A DNA stretch of 64,000 bases. It comes from Streptomyces griseoluteus (GTDB lineage: Bacteria > Actinomycetota > Actinomycetes > Streptomycetales > Streptomycetaceae). Location: contig NZ_SRRU01000011.1 in the NCBI RefSeq assembly GCF_004784465.1, positions 186,001 through 250,000 on the forward strand, read 5' to 3'. A program made the translations under genes and the position numbers. Below, piece after piece: positions 51,061 through 59,846 of the stretch. The stretch's first letter is position 1. Each line of letters begins with the position of its first letter. A model generated the notes under the pieces. The model was not told the origin of the DNA. It ran no database searches and saw nothing but the letters and a program-made list of their open reading frames with translations.

Positions 51061-51348
51061 TCAGCTTCCGACGTACCAGTGGAATCCGCCATTGTTCGCT
51101 GCGACGATCATGAGAATGGCGAAGACCACGAGGTCGACGATGCCGAGAATGACGGCCGCCTTCGCCATTCCGCGACCGCCCTTGGCGCCCGACTGCCGCG
51201 TTGCGACCATACCGAAGATGATCGCCAGCGGGCCGAGAATGACGTTGAGGAAGAAGAAGCCGACAACGCCGCACACCAGGCCCGCGATGGCGAGACCATT
51301 GGTCCGCGAACCGGATCGAGCGGCCGGCTGGCCACCGTAACTGGTCAT
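51061..51348 (-). CDS. DUF4190 small membrane protein
   Basis: A 95-residue protein from ATG 51348 with GGGAG upstream. The N-terminal about 20 residues are polar (MTSYGGQPAARSGSRTNG). Two membrane helices follow: LAIAGLVCGVVGFFFLNVILGPLAI and AAVILGIVDLVVFAILMIVAA, joined by GMVATRQSGAKGGRGMA, typical of DUF4190. These are abundant in actinomycetes and of unknown role, possibly envelope-associated. Confidence 0.85.
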   Translation of the reverse strand: MTSYGGQPAARSGSRTNGLAIAGLVCGVVGFFFLNVILGPLAIIFGMVATRQSGAKGGRGMAKAAVILGIVDLVVFAILMIVAANNGGFHWYVGS

Positions 51349-51620
51349 GAGAACTCCCGTTCCATGAATGGGGAATGCCGGGACTTTGTGTGTCTGGACT
51401 CCGTGTGCCCAAGGGGAGTTGTGGCATTCCCCAGGAAACCGGGGATGAAGCGGAACCCCTGATTCACGACTTTCGTGCCGGGACCGGGACCTTGATCGCT
51501 CCACCGCTGCCCGGCGGGGACGATCCGCGCACGCTGCCGGGCGTTGCGGGAAGGGTGGGCGGAGTTGGCCGACGGGTCTGTGGGGTAGGCGGGGGAGACA
51601 CCCCGAGGGAGGGCCGCGTC

Positions 51621-52490
51621 GTGTTCGAGGACTTCGAGACCAGCCGGGTCCAGGTTGGCGAGGCGTCGATTTTCGTCCGGCACGGAGGGGACGGACCGCC
51701 CGTCGTACTCCTGCACGGCCACCCCCGCACCTCCGCGACCTGGCACCGCGTCGCCCCGCTCCTCGTCCGGCGCGGGTTCACCGTCGTCTGTCCGGACCTC
51801 CGGGGATACGGCCGGTCCACCGGACCGGTGCCCACCGCCGACCACTCCGGGTACTCCAAGCGTGCCGTCGCCGGTGATGTGGTCGAGGTGATGCGCTCCC
51901 TCGGCCATGCCCGGTTCGCGCTCGCCGGGCACGACCGTGGAAGCAGTGTCGCGCTACGTCTCGCACTTGATCATCCCGACGCGGTCTCGCGGGTGGCGCT
52001 GATCGACGGTCTGCCCCTCACCGAGCACCTGTCCCGCATCACGACCGAGTTCGCCACGCAGTGGTGGCACTGGTTCTTCTTCGCCCAGCCGGACATCCCC
52101 GAGCGGGTCATCAACGCCGATCCGGACAGCTGGTACCACGGTGACCCCGAGAGCATGGGGCAGGAGAACCATGACGAGTGGCGCGCGGCCACGAGAAACC
52201 CGGACGTGGTGCGGGCGATGCTGGAGGACTACCGGGCCGGCCTCACCATCGACCCGCGGCACGAGGAGGAGGACCGCGCGGCCGGGACACAGATCCGGTG
52301 CCCGGCGCTGATCCTCTGGTCGCTCCGGGACGACATCGAGGACCTGTACGGGGACCCGGTGAAGATCTGGCGGCAGTGGGCACCGGACGTACGCGGCCAC
52401 GGCATCGACTCCGGGCATCACGTGGCCGAAGAGGCTCCGGAAGCGCTCGCGTCTTCCCTTGCGGACTTCTTCGGGGAAGAGCCGTCGTAG
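51621..52490 (+). CDS. alpha/beta hydrolase, haloacetate dehalogenase-like
   Basis: A 289-residue protein from GTG 51621 (GGGAGGG upstream). HGHPRTSATWHRVAP, then the nucleophile is Asp105 in GHDRGSS, as in fluoroacetate dehalogenases, rather than the usual Ser. WHWFFFAQPDIPER (about 149-162) and YHGDPES match the substrate pocket region of that family, and GHHVAEE carries the catalytic His. It may cleave a C-halogen bond or be an epoxide-hydrolase-like enzyme; the halide-binding Arg pair is not certain from sequence. It stands alone. Confidence 0.82.
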   Translation: MFEDFETSRVQVGEASIFVRHGGDGPPVVLLHGHPRTSATWHRVAPLLVRRGFTVVCPDLRGYGRSTGPVPTADHSGYSKRAVAGDVVEVMRSLGHARFALAGHDRGSSVALRLALDHPDAVSRVALIDGLPLTEHLSRITTEFATQWWHWFFFAQPDIPERVINADPDSWYHGDPESMGQENHDEWRAATRNPDVVRAMLEDYRAGLTIDPRHEEEDRAAGTQIRCPALILWSLRDDIEDLYGDPVKIWRQWAPDVRGHGIDSGHHVAEEAPEALASSLADFFGEEPS

Positions 52491-52625
52491 GTCCCCTGGG
52501 TGTCCCATCTCTCAGATGCCGATTCCCGAGCCGCCGGCGCGGTACTCCGCCGTCCCCGGGGTACCGGGTGCTCACCCAGGCGCCGATTCCGGTGATCTGA
52601 GCAGGGCCCGGAACACAGGGAGAGC

Positions 52626-54335
52626 ATGATGAGTACCGCGCATGCGAAGCGGCTGCGGAAGAGCGCGTTGGACGTGTTCGGGTGGGAGGAACTGCGGCCG
52701 GAGCAGTTGGTGGCGATGGAGGCGGTGATGGAGCGGCGGGACACGCTGGTCGTGATGCCCACCGGGGCCGGGAAGTCGGCCGTCTACCAGGTGCCGGGGC
52801 TGCTGCTGCCGGGGCCGACCGTCGTGGTGTCGCCGCTCGTCGCTCTCCAGCGGGATCAGGTTCGCGGGCTGTTGAGCCGGGAGGGCGCGGAGGCGGCCGC
52901 CGTGAACTCCTCCCAGAGCGGCAGCGAGAACGCGGCGGTGTGGGACCGGATCAGCGAGGGTGACGTCGACTTCCTGTTCCTGGCGCCCGAGCAGCTCGCC
53001 AAGGACGAGGTGGTCGAGCAGCTCGCCGCCGCCGAGCCCGCGCTGTTCGTCGTCGACGAGGCTCAGTGCGTGTCGTCGTGGGGGCACGACTTCCGCCCCG
53101 ACTACCTGCGGCTCGGCCAGGTCATCGACCGGCTCGGCCGGCCACCCGTGCTGGCCCTGACCGCGAGCGCGGCCGCACCCGTACGGGCCGAGATCGTCAG
53201 CCGGCTCGGCATGCGGGACGTGCACGAGGTGGTCACCGGCTTCGACCGGCCCAACATTCACCTGGAGGTCGTCCCCTTCCAGGACGCCGCCGCCAAGAAG
53301 CGCGCCGTCGTGGAACGCGCCGCCGCGGAGCCCAAGCCCGGCCTCGTGTACGCGGGTACGCGCCGGGAGGCCGAGGAGTACGCCGAGGAGCTGAGCCTGC
53401 TCGGGCTGGACGCGGCCGCGTACCACGCGGGGCTGCCCGCACGGGAGCGGGGCGACGTGCACGACCGGTTCATGGCGGGCGAGCTGGACGTGGTCGTGGC
53501 GACCTCCGCCTTCGGGATGGGCATCGACAAGCCGGACGTCCGCTTCGTGCTGCACGCCTCCGTCCCCGGCTCGCTGGACGCCTACTACCAGGAGATCGGC
53601 CGCGCCGGACGCGACGGTGAGGAGGCCCGCGCGATACTCGCCTACCGGCCGCAGGACCTCGGCATGCAGCGCTTCTTCGCGGCCGGGCGGCCGGACCCGG
53701 ACACCGTCACCCGGGTCGTGAGCACGCTGGAGGAACACGACGGGCCCGTCCCGCCGACCGAGCTGCGCGAGGAGACCAACCTGACGGCGAGCCGTCTTAC
53801 GGCCGTCGTCAACCTCCTGGAGCAGGTCGACGCCGTGTACACCACCGAGGACGGCGAACTGGAGGCGACCGGTACGGCCGGTCCGGCCGACGCCGCGCAG
53901 CAGGCGATCGAACTGGGCGACGCTCATCAGCAGTTGGAGCGCTCCCGCGTCGACATGATGCGGGGCTACGCGGAGGCCACCGGCTGCCGCCGGCGGTTCC
54001 TGCTGGGGTACTTCGGGCAGGGCGGCGAGCAGGAAGAGTCCTGCGGTGCGTGTGACCGGTGTGAGGCGGCCGAACTGGCGGAGGAGGGTGGCGCCGAGGG
54101 CGGGCCCGCCGTGCTGGCCGGTACGGGTGGGCCGATACCCGAACCGGCCCCTTCGGCGCCCGCCGGGGACGAGCACCCCTTCCCGCCCGGCACTCTCGTA
54201 CGGCACGAGCAGTGGGGGCAGGGGTCGGTCATGAGCGAGGAGAACGAGCGGCTGACGGTGCTGTTCGAGACGGTGGGGTATCGCACGCTGTCTCTTGAGG
54301 TCATCAACAGGAACCATCTGCTGACTGTGTGTTGA
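52626..54335 (+). CDS. RecQ-family ATP-dependent DNA helicase
   Basis: A 569-residue protein. The helicase core has Walker A MPTGAGKSAVYQ (44-55), the DEAQ box VVDEAQCVSSWGHDFRPDY (142-160), the RecQ-specific aromatic-rich loop within it, and the C-terminal motifs YAGTRREAEE, AFGMGIDKPDVRFV and YYQEIGRAGRDG. The zinc-binding domain has CRRRFLLGYFG and CGACDRCE. The C-terminal about 60 residues (PFPPGTLVRHEQWGQGSVM) form a small extra beta domain seen in some actinobacterial RecQ and UvrD proteins. There is no HRDC domain. It unwinds DNA in repair or recombination. Confidence 0.93.
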   Translation: MMSTAHAKRLRKSALDVFGWEELRPEQLVAMEAVMERRDTLVVMPTGAGKSAVYQVPGLLLPGPTVVVSPLVALQRDQVRGLLSREGAEAAAVNSSQSGSENAAVWDRISEGDVDFLFLAPEQLAKDEVVEQLAAAEPALFVVDEAQCVSSWGHDFRPDYLRLGQVIDRLGRPPVLALTASAAAPVRAEIVSRLGMRDVHEVVTGFDRPNIHLEVVPFQDAAAKKRAVVERAAAEPKPGLVYAGTRREAEEYAEELSLLGLDAAAYHAGLPARERGDVHDRFMAGELDVVVATSAFGMGIDKPDVRFVLHASVPGSLDAYYQEIGRAGRDGEEARAILAYRPQDLGMQRFFAAGRPDPDTVTRVVSTLEEHDGPVPPTELREETNLTASRLTAVVNLLEQVDAVYTTEDGELEATGTAGPADAAQQAIELGDAHQQLERSRVDMMRGYAEATGCRRRFLLGYFGQGGEQEESCGACDRCEAAELAEEGGAEGGPAVLAGTGGPIPEPAPSAPAGDEHPFPPGTLVRHEQWGQGSVMSEENERLTVLFETVGYRTLSLEVINRNHLLTVC

Positions 54336-54407
54336 GACCCGGATGTGGCCTCACCCCACGTGGCCTCACCATATGTAGTCTCCCCACATGTGGGCTCAAC
54401 CCGTCCC

Positions 54408-54980
54408 TCACCTCACCCCGTACCCCAGCCCCCGCACCACGGCCAGCGACACCGCGGCCGCCGTGAACCCCAGCACCGCGCCCGCCGCGACATCCCCCGG
54501 ATAGTGCACCCCGGTGTGGACGCGGGAGTACCCGACGGCGACCGCCAACGACCCCAGCGGGACCGCGGCCGGAGGCAGCACGACCCCGACGGCCGTGGCG
54601 AAGGCGGTGGCCGATGCCGTGTGCCCGGAGGGGAAGGACGCCGACTCGGGCATGCGCACGTGCCGCGCCACCGCCACCTGCGCCTCCTCCCGGTCGGGCC
54701 GGCGGCGGCGCACCATCCGCTTGCCGAACAGGTTCGCCGCCGCCGACGCCAGGGTGACCGAGGTGACCCCGGCCAGTGCCGCGCGGCGCGGCCGGCCCGG
54801 CAGCAGGGCGAGCCCCGCCGCGACCCCGATCGAGATCTTCGAGTGGTCGGCCGCGTGCGACAGCAGCCGCAGCGCCCGGTCCAGCGCGGGCGTCGGCGTG
54901 GCGGCCACGGCGGCGTACAGCGCGCCGTCGACCGCGCGCAGGTCACCGAGGACGGCGGAGACGGTGTCGCGGTCAGGCAT
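54408..54980 (-). CDS. PAP2-family lipid phosphatase
   Basis: A 190-residue membrane protein with the three PAP2 motifs: K-x6-RP in FGKRMVRRRRPDR, PSGH in ASFPSGHTASA and SRVHTGVHYPGD. About five membrane helices are predicted. Family members dephosphorylate phosphatidic acid, undecaprenyl pyrophosphate or related lipids. The ATG overlaps the end of the diacylglycerol-kinase-like gene by 8 nt, so the two are coupled, and kinase and phosphatase may act on the same lipid cycle. Confidence 0.92.
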   Translation of the reverse strand: MPDRDTVSAVLGDLRAVDGALYAAVAATPTPALDRALRLLSHAADHSKISIGVAAGLALLPGRPRRAALAGVTSVTLASAAANLFGKRMVRRRRPDREEAQVAVARHVRMPESASFPSGHTASATAFATAVGVVLPPAAVPLGSLAVAVGYSRVHTGVHYPGDVAAGAVLGFTAAAVSLAVVRGLGYGVR

Positions 54981-56331
54981 GGTTCTCTCCCGGTGCCGTG
55001 CGCTCGGCGGGACCGAACGCGAGGTCGAGCAGTTTCCGCCAGTCGATGGGCGGCGCGGGCTGCGGCACGCCGGGACGGTCGCGCGGCAGCAGCACCCGCA
55101 GCGCGCCCGGCCGTACCGAGCAGGTGACCGGTGTGCGCAGCCACAGCGCCTCGCCGTCCACCGCCACCGGGATCTGTTCCTCCCCGGCCGTCACCTCGAC
55201 CAGGTGCGCGGTCGTCACGGTCAGCCCCGTTGCCTGCGGACCCCGTACGGCCAGCTCCGCCGCCTGGGCCGCGTTCTCCACCCTGATCCCGATCACGCCC
55301 AGCTCACCGGTGTCGAGCCGGGGCCGCCGCCCGCCGCCGCTCAGTTCCTCGGGGGAGACGTAGGGGTTGTTGCTGATCAGCAGCGCCTGCTGCTCGGCGA
55401 GGCGGTTGCCGTCCACGATCGCCTCCAGCCGTTGTACGCCTTCCCTGGCCAGCAGGTCCGGCATCAGGCTGAGGGCGGTGCCGGTCTTGTTGTCGCGGTA
55501 CTCGGGGCTCTGCACGATGTCCGCGTAGACCCCGAAGGACACCGTGTTGACGAAGGGGCGGCCGGAGACGTCGCCGAGGTCGACGCGGATCTCCTCGCCG
55601 TCGGTCAGGGCGTCGAGGCAGCGGGCCGGGTCGGCGCGGTCGAGGCCGAGGTCCATGGCGAAGTGGTTGCGGGTGCCCGCCGAGATCACGAGGAACGGCA
55701 GGTGGTGCTCGGCGGCGACCGCGGCGACCAGCGCCTGCGTGCCGTCGCCGCCCGCCACCCCCAGCAGATCGGCACCCTTGGTCACGGCTTCCTCGGCCAG
55801 CTTGGTCACGTCGGCGGGGTCCGAGGGGTCCAGCAGGATCACCCGAGCGCCCAGCTTCTCCGCCCGTTCCACCAGGTCGAAGCGGCCGACCTTGCCGTCA
55901 CCGGACTTCGGGTTCATGATCAGGACCGGACGTCTCGGCCGACGCGCACGGGTGGGCCGCTGGGGCCGGTGCGGTCGCGCCTCGCGCAGCGCCGCGCGAC
56001 CCGTGAAGCCCGCGACCGACCAGCACACGGCGGAGATCAGCGCGACCACCCAGAGACCGCTCCGCGTGATGAACACCAGGAAGCCGACCGGTGCGGCGAC
56101 GGCCACGAGCGCACCCAGCAGCCGCACCACGCCACGCCGGGCCAGGAACCACCAGATGCCGGCGGCGAAGAGCACCAGCCCGACCACCCCGGCCAGGGCC
56201 ACGAACAGCCCGCCCCCGCCGACCGCGAGCAGCAGCACCACCGCGGCGCCGATCGCCGCCACCACGGCGCACCGCGCGAGCAGCCGGGCGGCCAGCCCCG
56301 CCCGGAACCGCGCCGTTCGTGCCCCGCCCAT
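54973..56331 (-). CDS. diacylglycerol kinase-like protein with N-terminal membrane domain
   Basis: A 452-residue protein from ATG 56331 with GGGAGGA upstream. The first about 135 residues carry three or four membrane helices (AVVAAIGAAVVLLLAVGGGG and others). The catalytic domain starts RPVLIMNPKSGDGKVGRFDL and has the kinase signature GVAGGDGTQALVAAVAAEH, FLVISAGTRNHFAMDLGL and VNTVSFGVYADIV. It phosphorylates a lipid such as diacylglycerol or a sphingoid base at the inner membrane face. The gene ends inside the start of the PAP2 gene. Confidence 0.92.
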   Translation of the reverse strand: MGGARTARFRAGLAARLLARCAVVAAIGAAVVLLLAVGGGGLFVALAGVVGLVLFAAGIWWFLARRGVVRLLGALVAVAAPVGFLVFITRSGLWVVALISAVCWSVAGFTGRAALREARPHRPQRPTRARRPRRPVLIMNPKSGDGKVGRFDLVERAEKLGARVILLDPSDPADVTKLAEEAVTKGADLLGVAGGDGTQALVAAVAAEHHLPFLVISAGTRNHFAMDLGLDRADPARCLDALTDGEEIRVDLGDVSGRPFVNTVSFGVYADIVQSPEYRDNKTGTALSLMPDLLAREGVQRLEAIVDGNRLAEQQALLISNNPYVSPEELSGGGRRPRLDTGELGVIGIRVENAAQAAELAVRGPQATGLTVTTAHLVEVTAGEEQIPVAVDGEALWLRTPVTCSVRPGALRVLLPRDRPGVPQPAPPIDWRKLLDLAFGPAERTAPGENHA

Positions 56332-56721
56332 GACGTCCTCCCGGTGGATCTCGGCCCGCCCCGCACCACCAGCCTGCCGCAGGGCCTCGGCCGGGGGGTG
56401 TCCCGGTCGGCTGTATGGGTCCACGGGGTCATCCGAAGGTTGCCAGACCTTGCGGTCGGGGTGTGCTCCGGCCCCATGTGCGCCCACATCGTCGACTACG
56501 GACCGCTCAGCCTCGCCCCGGCGGAGTGGAACCAAGCCGCTCGGAAAGCCGGTCGGACAGCCAAGCGCCGTACAGGGCGGGTGAGTTGGTGACCGGCGAC
56601 GCGGCGAACCGTGGCCGCTCCCCGGTGTCGGCAGAAGGCCACTTGGGCAGGAAAAGCGCAACTTCGACAGGGCCCCCAGCGGCCGCTACCTTCACCTGGT
56701 CTTCGACCCAGGGAGAGACGC
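56332..56721. other. 390-bp intergenic region, one doubtful mini-ORF
   Basis: A plus-strand ORF of 38 codons (56476-56592, starting MCAHIVDYGPLSLAPAEWN) and a longer minus frame through the same DNA (ALFLPKWPSADTG) look partly protein-like, but neither has a ribosome site or a recognised family. The region may hold a degraded gene plus the promoter of the DUF3291 gene. Confidence 0.3.
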
Positions 56722-57276
56722 ATGTCCCAGCTGGCCCTGTATACCTTCGGCGTCCTGAGGTCACCTCTCGCCGACGCCACCCCACTCACGCGCGAGTTCT
56801 ACGAGACCGGTGCGGCCGTCTACCGGAAGATCAGCCGGCACCCCGGATACCTCGCTCATGCCGAACCGGCGGACGGCGACCAGGGTGAGCTGTTCGGCGC
56901 CGACTGGGGTGTGTGGGGGGACTTCGCCGTGCCGGCCTGGTACGACAAGGGCCGTACGGCAAAGACCACCGCCCTCGCCGCCACCCTCTCCCTCTGGGCC
57001 GACCTGGGGCCCGCCTCCGACGCCGTCTACTCCGGCCTGCACCGCGAAGCGCTGAACAGGCGTTACGACTGGTTCGAGCGGACGGGGCATCCCAATTACG
57101 TCTTCTGGTGGGTGCCCGGCGACGTGACACCCACCTGGCAGGACGGGGTCTCCAGGCTGGAACACCTCCGGGACCACGGCCCCGCGCCGCAAGCCTTCAC
57201 TTTCCACCAGGCGTTCACCCCGGACGGAACCCCGATCACTGTGTCGCGGGGGCGAGGTGCAAGTCCCGCGCGCTGA
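56722..57276 (+). CDS. DUF3291-like protein
   Basis: A 184-residue protein from ATG 56722 (GGGAGAG upstream). LALYTFGVLRSPLADA, EFYETGAAVYRKISRHPGYLAH, then WFERTGHPNYVFWWVPGDVTPTWQDGVSRLEHLRDHGPAPQAFTFHQAF match the DUF3291 ferredoxin-like dimeric fold related to monooxygenase-like ABM domains. No catalytic residue is established for the family. It is cytosolic, with no signal. A strong hairpin follows. Confidence 0.8.
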   Translation: MSQLALYTFGVLRSPLADATPLTREFYETGAAVYRKISRHPGYLAHAEPADGDQGELFGADWGVWGDFAVPAWYDKGRTAKTTALAATLSLWADLGPASDAVYSGLHREALNRRYDWFERTGHPNYVFWWVPGDVTPTWQDGVSRLEHLRDHGPAPQAFTFHQAFTPDGTPITVSRGRGASPAR

Positions 57277-57377
57277 GGTGGCTGAACGGCTCGGCGGGCT
57301 CGTCCGGGTCACCGGTGGCCTCGCCGCCGGAGGCGCCTTGGCGTGTCCGGAATCCCCGCACAGCCGGACCCGGAACC

Positions 57378-57418
57378 CGGCTCCGCCCCGGCGAGAGGTG
57401 ATCGCCGGGGCGGAGCCG
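57378..57418 (+). terminator. strong hairpin terminator
   Basis: CGGCTCCGCCCCGGCG (57378-57393) pairs perfectly with CGCCGGGGCGGAGCCG (57403-57418) around a 9-nt loop. It lies 102 bp after the DUF3291 stop and 55 bp before the next gene. Confidence 0.75.
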
Positions 57419-57472
57419 TGCCCCCGTAATGCGCCCCGCCAGCGTGTTGCGCATGCTGGTTAGGGAGGTGCC

Positions 57473-59551
57473 ATGGAAGGCGACGCCCGACGCGAGCGGA
57501 CCCTTGAGACCTGCCCGGAGGCCATGCGTATGGCCTGTGAGGCGCTGGCGGCCTCGCCGCTGGCGATTCTCGTCCTCGACGACGAGCTGCGTGTCACCGA
57601 GTGCAACAAGGCCGCGCACCACCTGCTGGCCGGCACCGATCCGACCGGCAAGGTGATCACCGACGTACTCCCGCTGCGCGACCCCGAGACCGAGACGGCC
57701 GACGCGCGCGACGTACGGACCAGCGGTGTGGCCTCGCTGAACCGGCTGGTCCGCACCCGGCCAACGCCCCGGCAGGGCCCCCGTACCCTGTGCCTCTCGT
57801 TCTTCCCGCTGCCGCCCGGACAGGAGGAGTCCGGGCTCATCTGCACCATCGCGGACATCACCCCGGAAGAGGCGGACTCCGGCACAGACCCCCTGCGGCG
57901 GCTGGCGGCCATCCAGGGCGAGGTCGGGGAGACCCTCGATCATGACACCACCTGCGCCGAACTCGCCGACGCGCTCGTCCCAGGCGCCGCCGACACCGTC
58001 GTCATCGCCCTCGCCGAGCACATGACCAAGGGCGAACCCCCTCCGCTGACCCGGCACCACCCCGAGCCGCTCTGCCCGATCGCGTGCAGCGGAGCCCCCG
58101 AGGGCAGCCACGTGTGGCCCGCGGACCAGCGCCCCTTCGCGCCGCTCCTCGCCGCCCACGCCCCGCGCGCCACCGACATCGAGGCCGACACCCGCTGGCT
58201 GGACGCCGAACCCGCGCTGAAACGCCTGCTGCGCGCGGCCGGGGCGCACGCACTGCTCGCGGCCCCGATCATGCGCGAGGGGACGGTACTCGGCCTGCTC
58301 CTGCTCTACCGGGGCGAGACGCCGGCCCCGTTCTCCCGTGAGGACATCGCCCTCGTCGAGAAGGTCTGCGCGCACACCGCGCGGTGCCTGGACCACGCCA
58401 GCCGCTTCCACCGGGAGCACACCGTCGCGCTCGCCATCCAGAACTCCCTGCTGCCGAGGCATCCACCGACCGGGGCCGCTCTCGACATCGCCGACCTGCG
58501 GCTGCCCGGCGACGAGAGCGGGGGCGGCTGGTTCGACGTGATGCCGCTGTCGGGGGCGCGTACGGGGCTCGCCGTCGGGCAGGTCACCGGGTTCGGCGTA
58601 CGGACGGCCACCACGATGGGCGAGCTGCGGACCGCCGGGCGTTCCCTCGCCACGCTCGACCTCCAGCCGGGGGAGCTGCTGGCGCGGCTGAGCCGTACGA
58701 CCGCCACGCTGGCCCGCGACCGGGGCGCGGCGCCGCAGGAGTCCGGGCGCCTGTGTGCCGGGTGCACCTACGCGGAGTGGGACCCGTTGTCGTGCGAGGT
58801 CACGGTGGCGCGGGCGGGCGGGCCCGAGGTCCTGCTCGTGCGTCCCGACGGCACGATCGACCCCGTCACCACGCCCGAGGGGCCGTCCCTCGGCGGTCCG
58901 GCCGAACCGATCCCGTCCGTCACCGCCGCCGTCCCGCCCGAGTCGCTGCTGATCCTGCACACCCCCGGCCTCACCGACGACCCCGCCGACGTACCCGGCC
59001 TGCTGCGACGGGCGCTGGACCGGCTCCCCGACTCCGGCGGCGTGGACCCACGGGCCCTGTGCGACGAACTGTCCGACCTGCTCACCTCCCACCCGCGGGC
59101 GATCGAGGCGCAGGTCCTCGTCTGCCGGGTCACGGCCTTCCCCCGCGAACGCGTCGCCACTCTCGCCCTCCCCGACGGCCCCCAGGCCGCCGAGGCGGCC
59201 CGTGCCTGCTGCGAGCAACACCTGCGCGAATGGGGGTTGGGCGAGGACATCCGCTTCAATGGCCAGCTCATCGTCAGCGAGTTCGCCGGCAACGCCGTCC
59301 GCCACGGCTCCCCGCCGGCCCGCCTCCGCCTCATCCTCGACCAGGCCCTGACGATCGAGGTCTCGGACACAGGCGGCAACGCGCCGCTGCTGCGACACGC
59401 GCAGGAAGGGGACGAGGGTGGGCGGGGTCTGTTCATCGTCTCGCAGCTCGCGGATCGGTGGGGGACTCGATACGAGAACGGGGGCGGGAAGACGATCTGG
59501 GCGGAGGTGGATACGCCGGAGAAGCGGGACGAGGGTGAAGGAGGGGGCTGA
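57473..59551 (+). CDS. PAS-GAF-SpoIIE-HATPase regulator with degenerate phosphatase motifs
   Basis: A 692-residue soluble protein: PAS (about 22-135), GAF (about 145-310), SpoIIE/PP2C-like (about 325-560) and an RsbW-like ATPase (about 575-685). In the phosphatase domain the metal-binding acids are replaced: GGD-W is GGGWFD (350-355), G-D-V is GQV (369-371) and Y-T-D-G is HTPGL (496-500). The ATPase domain is intact, with SEFAGNAVRH, EVSDTGGNAP and GGRGLFIVSQLADRWG. In related Streptomyces proteins the phosphatase acts on anti-sigma antagonists and the ATPase is an anti-sigma kinase. Here only kinase or scaffold activity is expected. Partner proteins are not adjacent. Confidence 0.9.
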   Translation: MEGDARRERTLETCPEAMRMACEALAASPLAILVLDDELRVTECNKAAHHLLAGTDPTGKVITDVLPLRDPETETADARDVRTSGVASLNRLVRTRPTPRQGPRTLCLSFFPLPPGQEESGLICTIADITPEEADSGTDPLRRLAAIQGEVGETLDHDTTCAELADALVPGAADTVVIALAEHMTKGEPPPLTRHHPEPLCPIACSGAPEGSHVWPADQRPFAPLLAAHAPRATDIEADTRWLDAEPALKRLLRAAGAHALLAAPIMREGTVLGLLLLYRGETPAPFSREDIALVEKVCAHTARCLDHASRFHREHTVALAIQNSLLPRHPPTGAALDIADLRLPGDESGGGWFDVMPLSGARTGLAVGQVTGFGVRTATTMGELRTAGRSLATLDLQPGELLARLSRTTATLARDRGAAPQESGRLCAGCTYAEWDPLSCEVTVARAGGPEVLLVRPDGTIDPVTTPEGPSLGGPAEPIPSVTAAVPPESLLILHTPGLTDDPADVPGLLRRALDRLPDSGGVDPRALCDELSDLLTSHPRAIEAQVLVCRVTAFPRERVATLALPDGPQAAEAARACCEQHLREWGLGEDIRFNGQLIVSEFAGNAVRHGSPPARLRLILDQALTIEVSDTGGNAPLLRHAQEGDEGGRGLFIVSQLADRWGTRYENGGGKTIWAEVDTPEKRDEGEGGG

Positions 59552-59846
59552 CCCGACGGCACCCCGGCGTTCGGGCGAACTTGGGTGGCTCAGCCGACGG
59601 GGGGCGTGCACGCAGAGCCCTTCGGGGGAGGGCCTGCCTTGACGCACGACACGGGGCCGTCCGGCAGAACCTGGCTCACCAGCGTGGCGTGGCGGCTTCG
59701 GAGTTCCCCGGCACCCGGCCACACTCTGATCGCGCCTACTCTGCGTAATCAACGGGCTCCCGGTGACTGTGCGTATCGCCTGAGGCCCTGTCACGCAGTC
59801 GACGCCGCCGTTCCCCTACCCGTTCCGAACTCGGAGGAGTCCCCTG

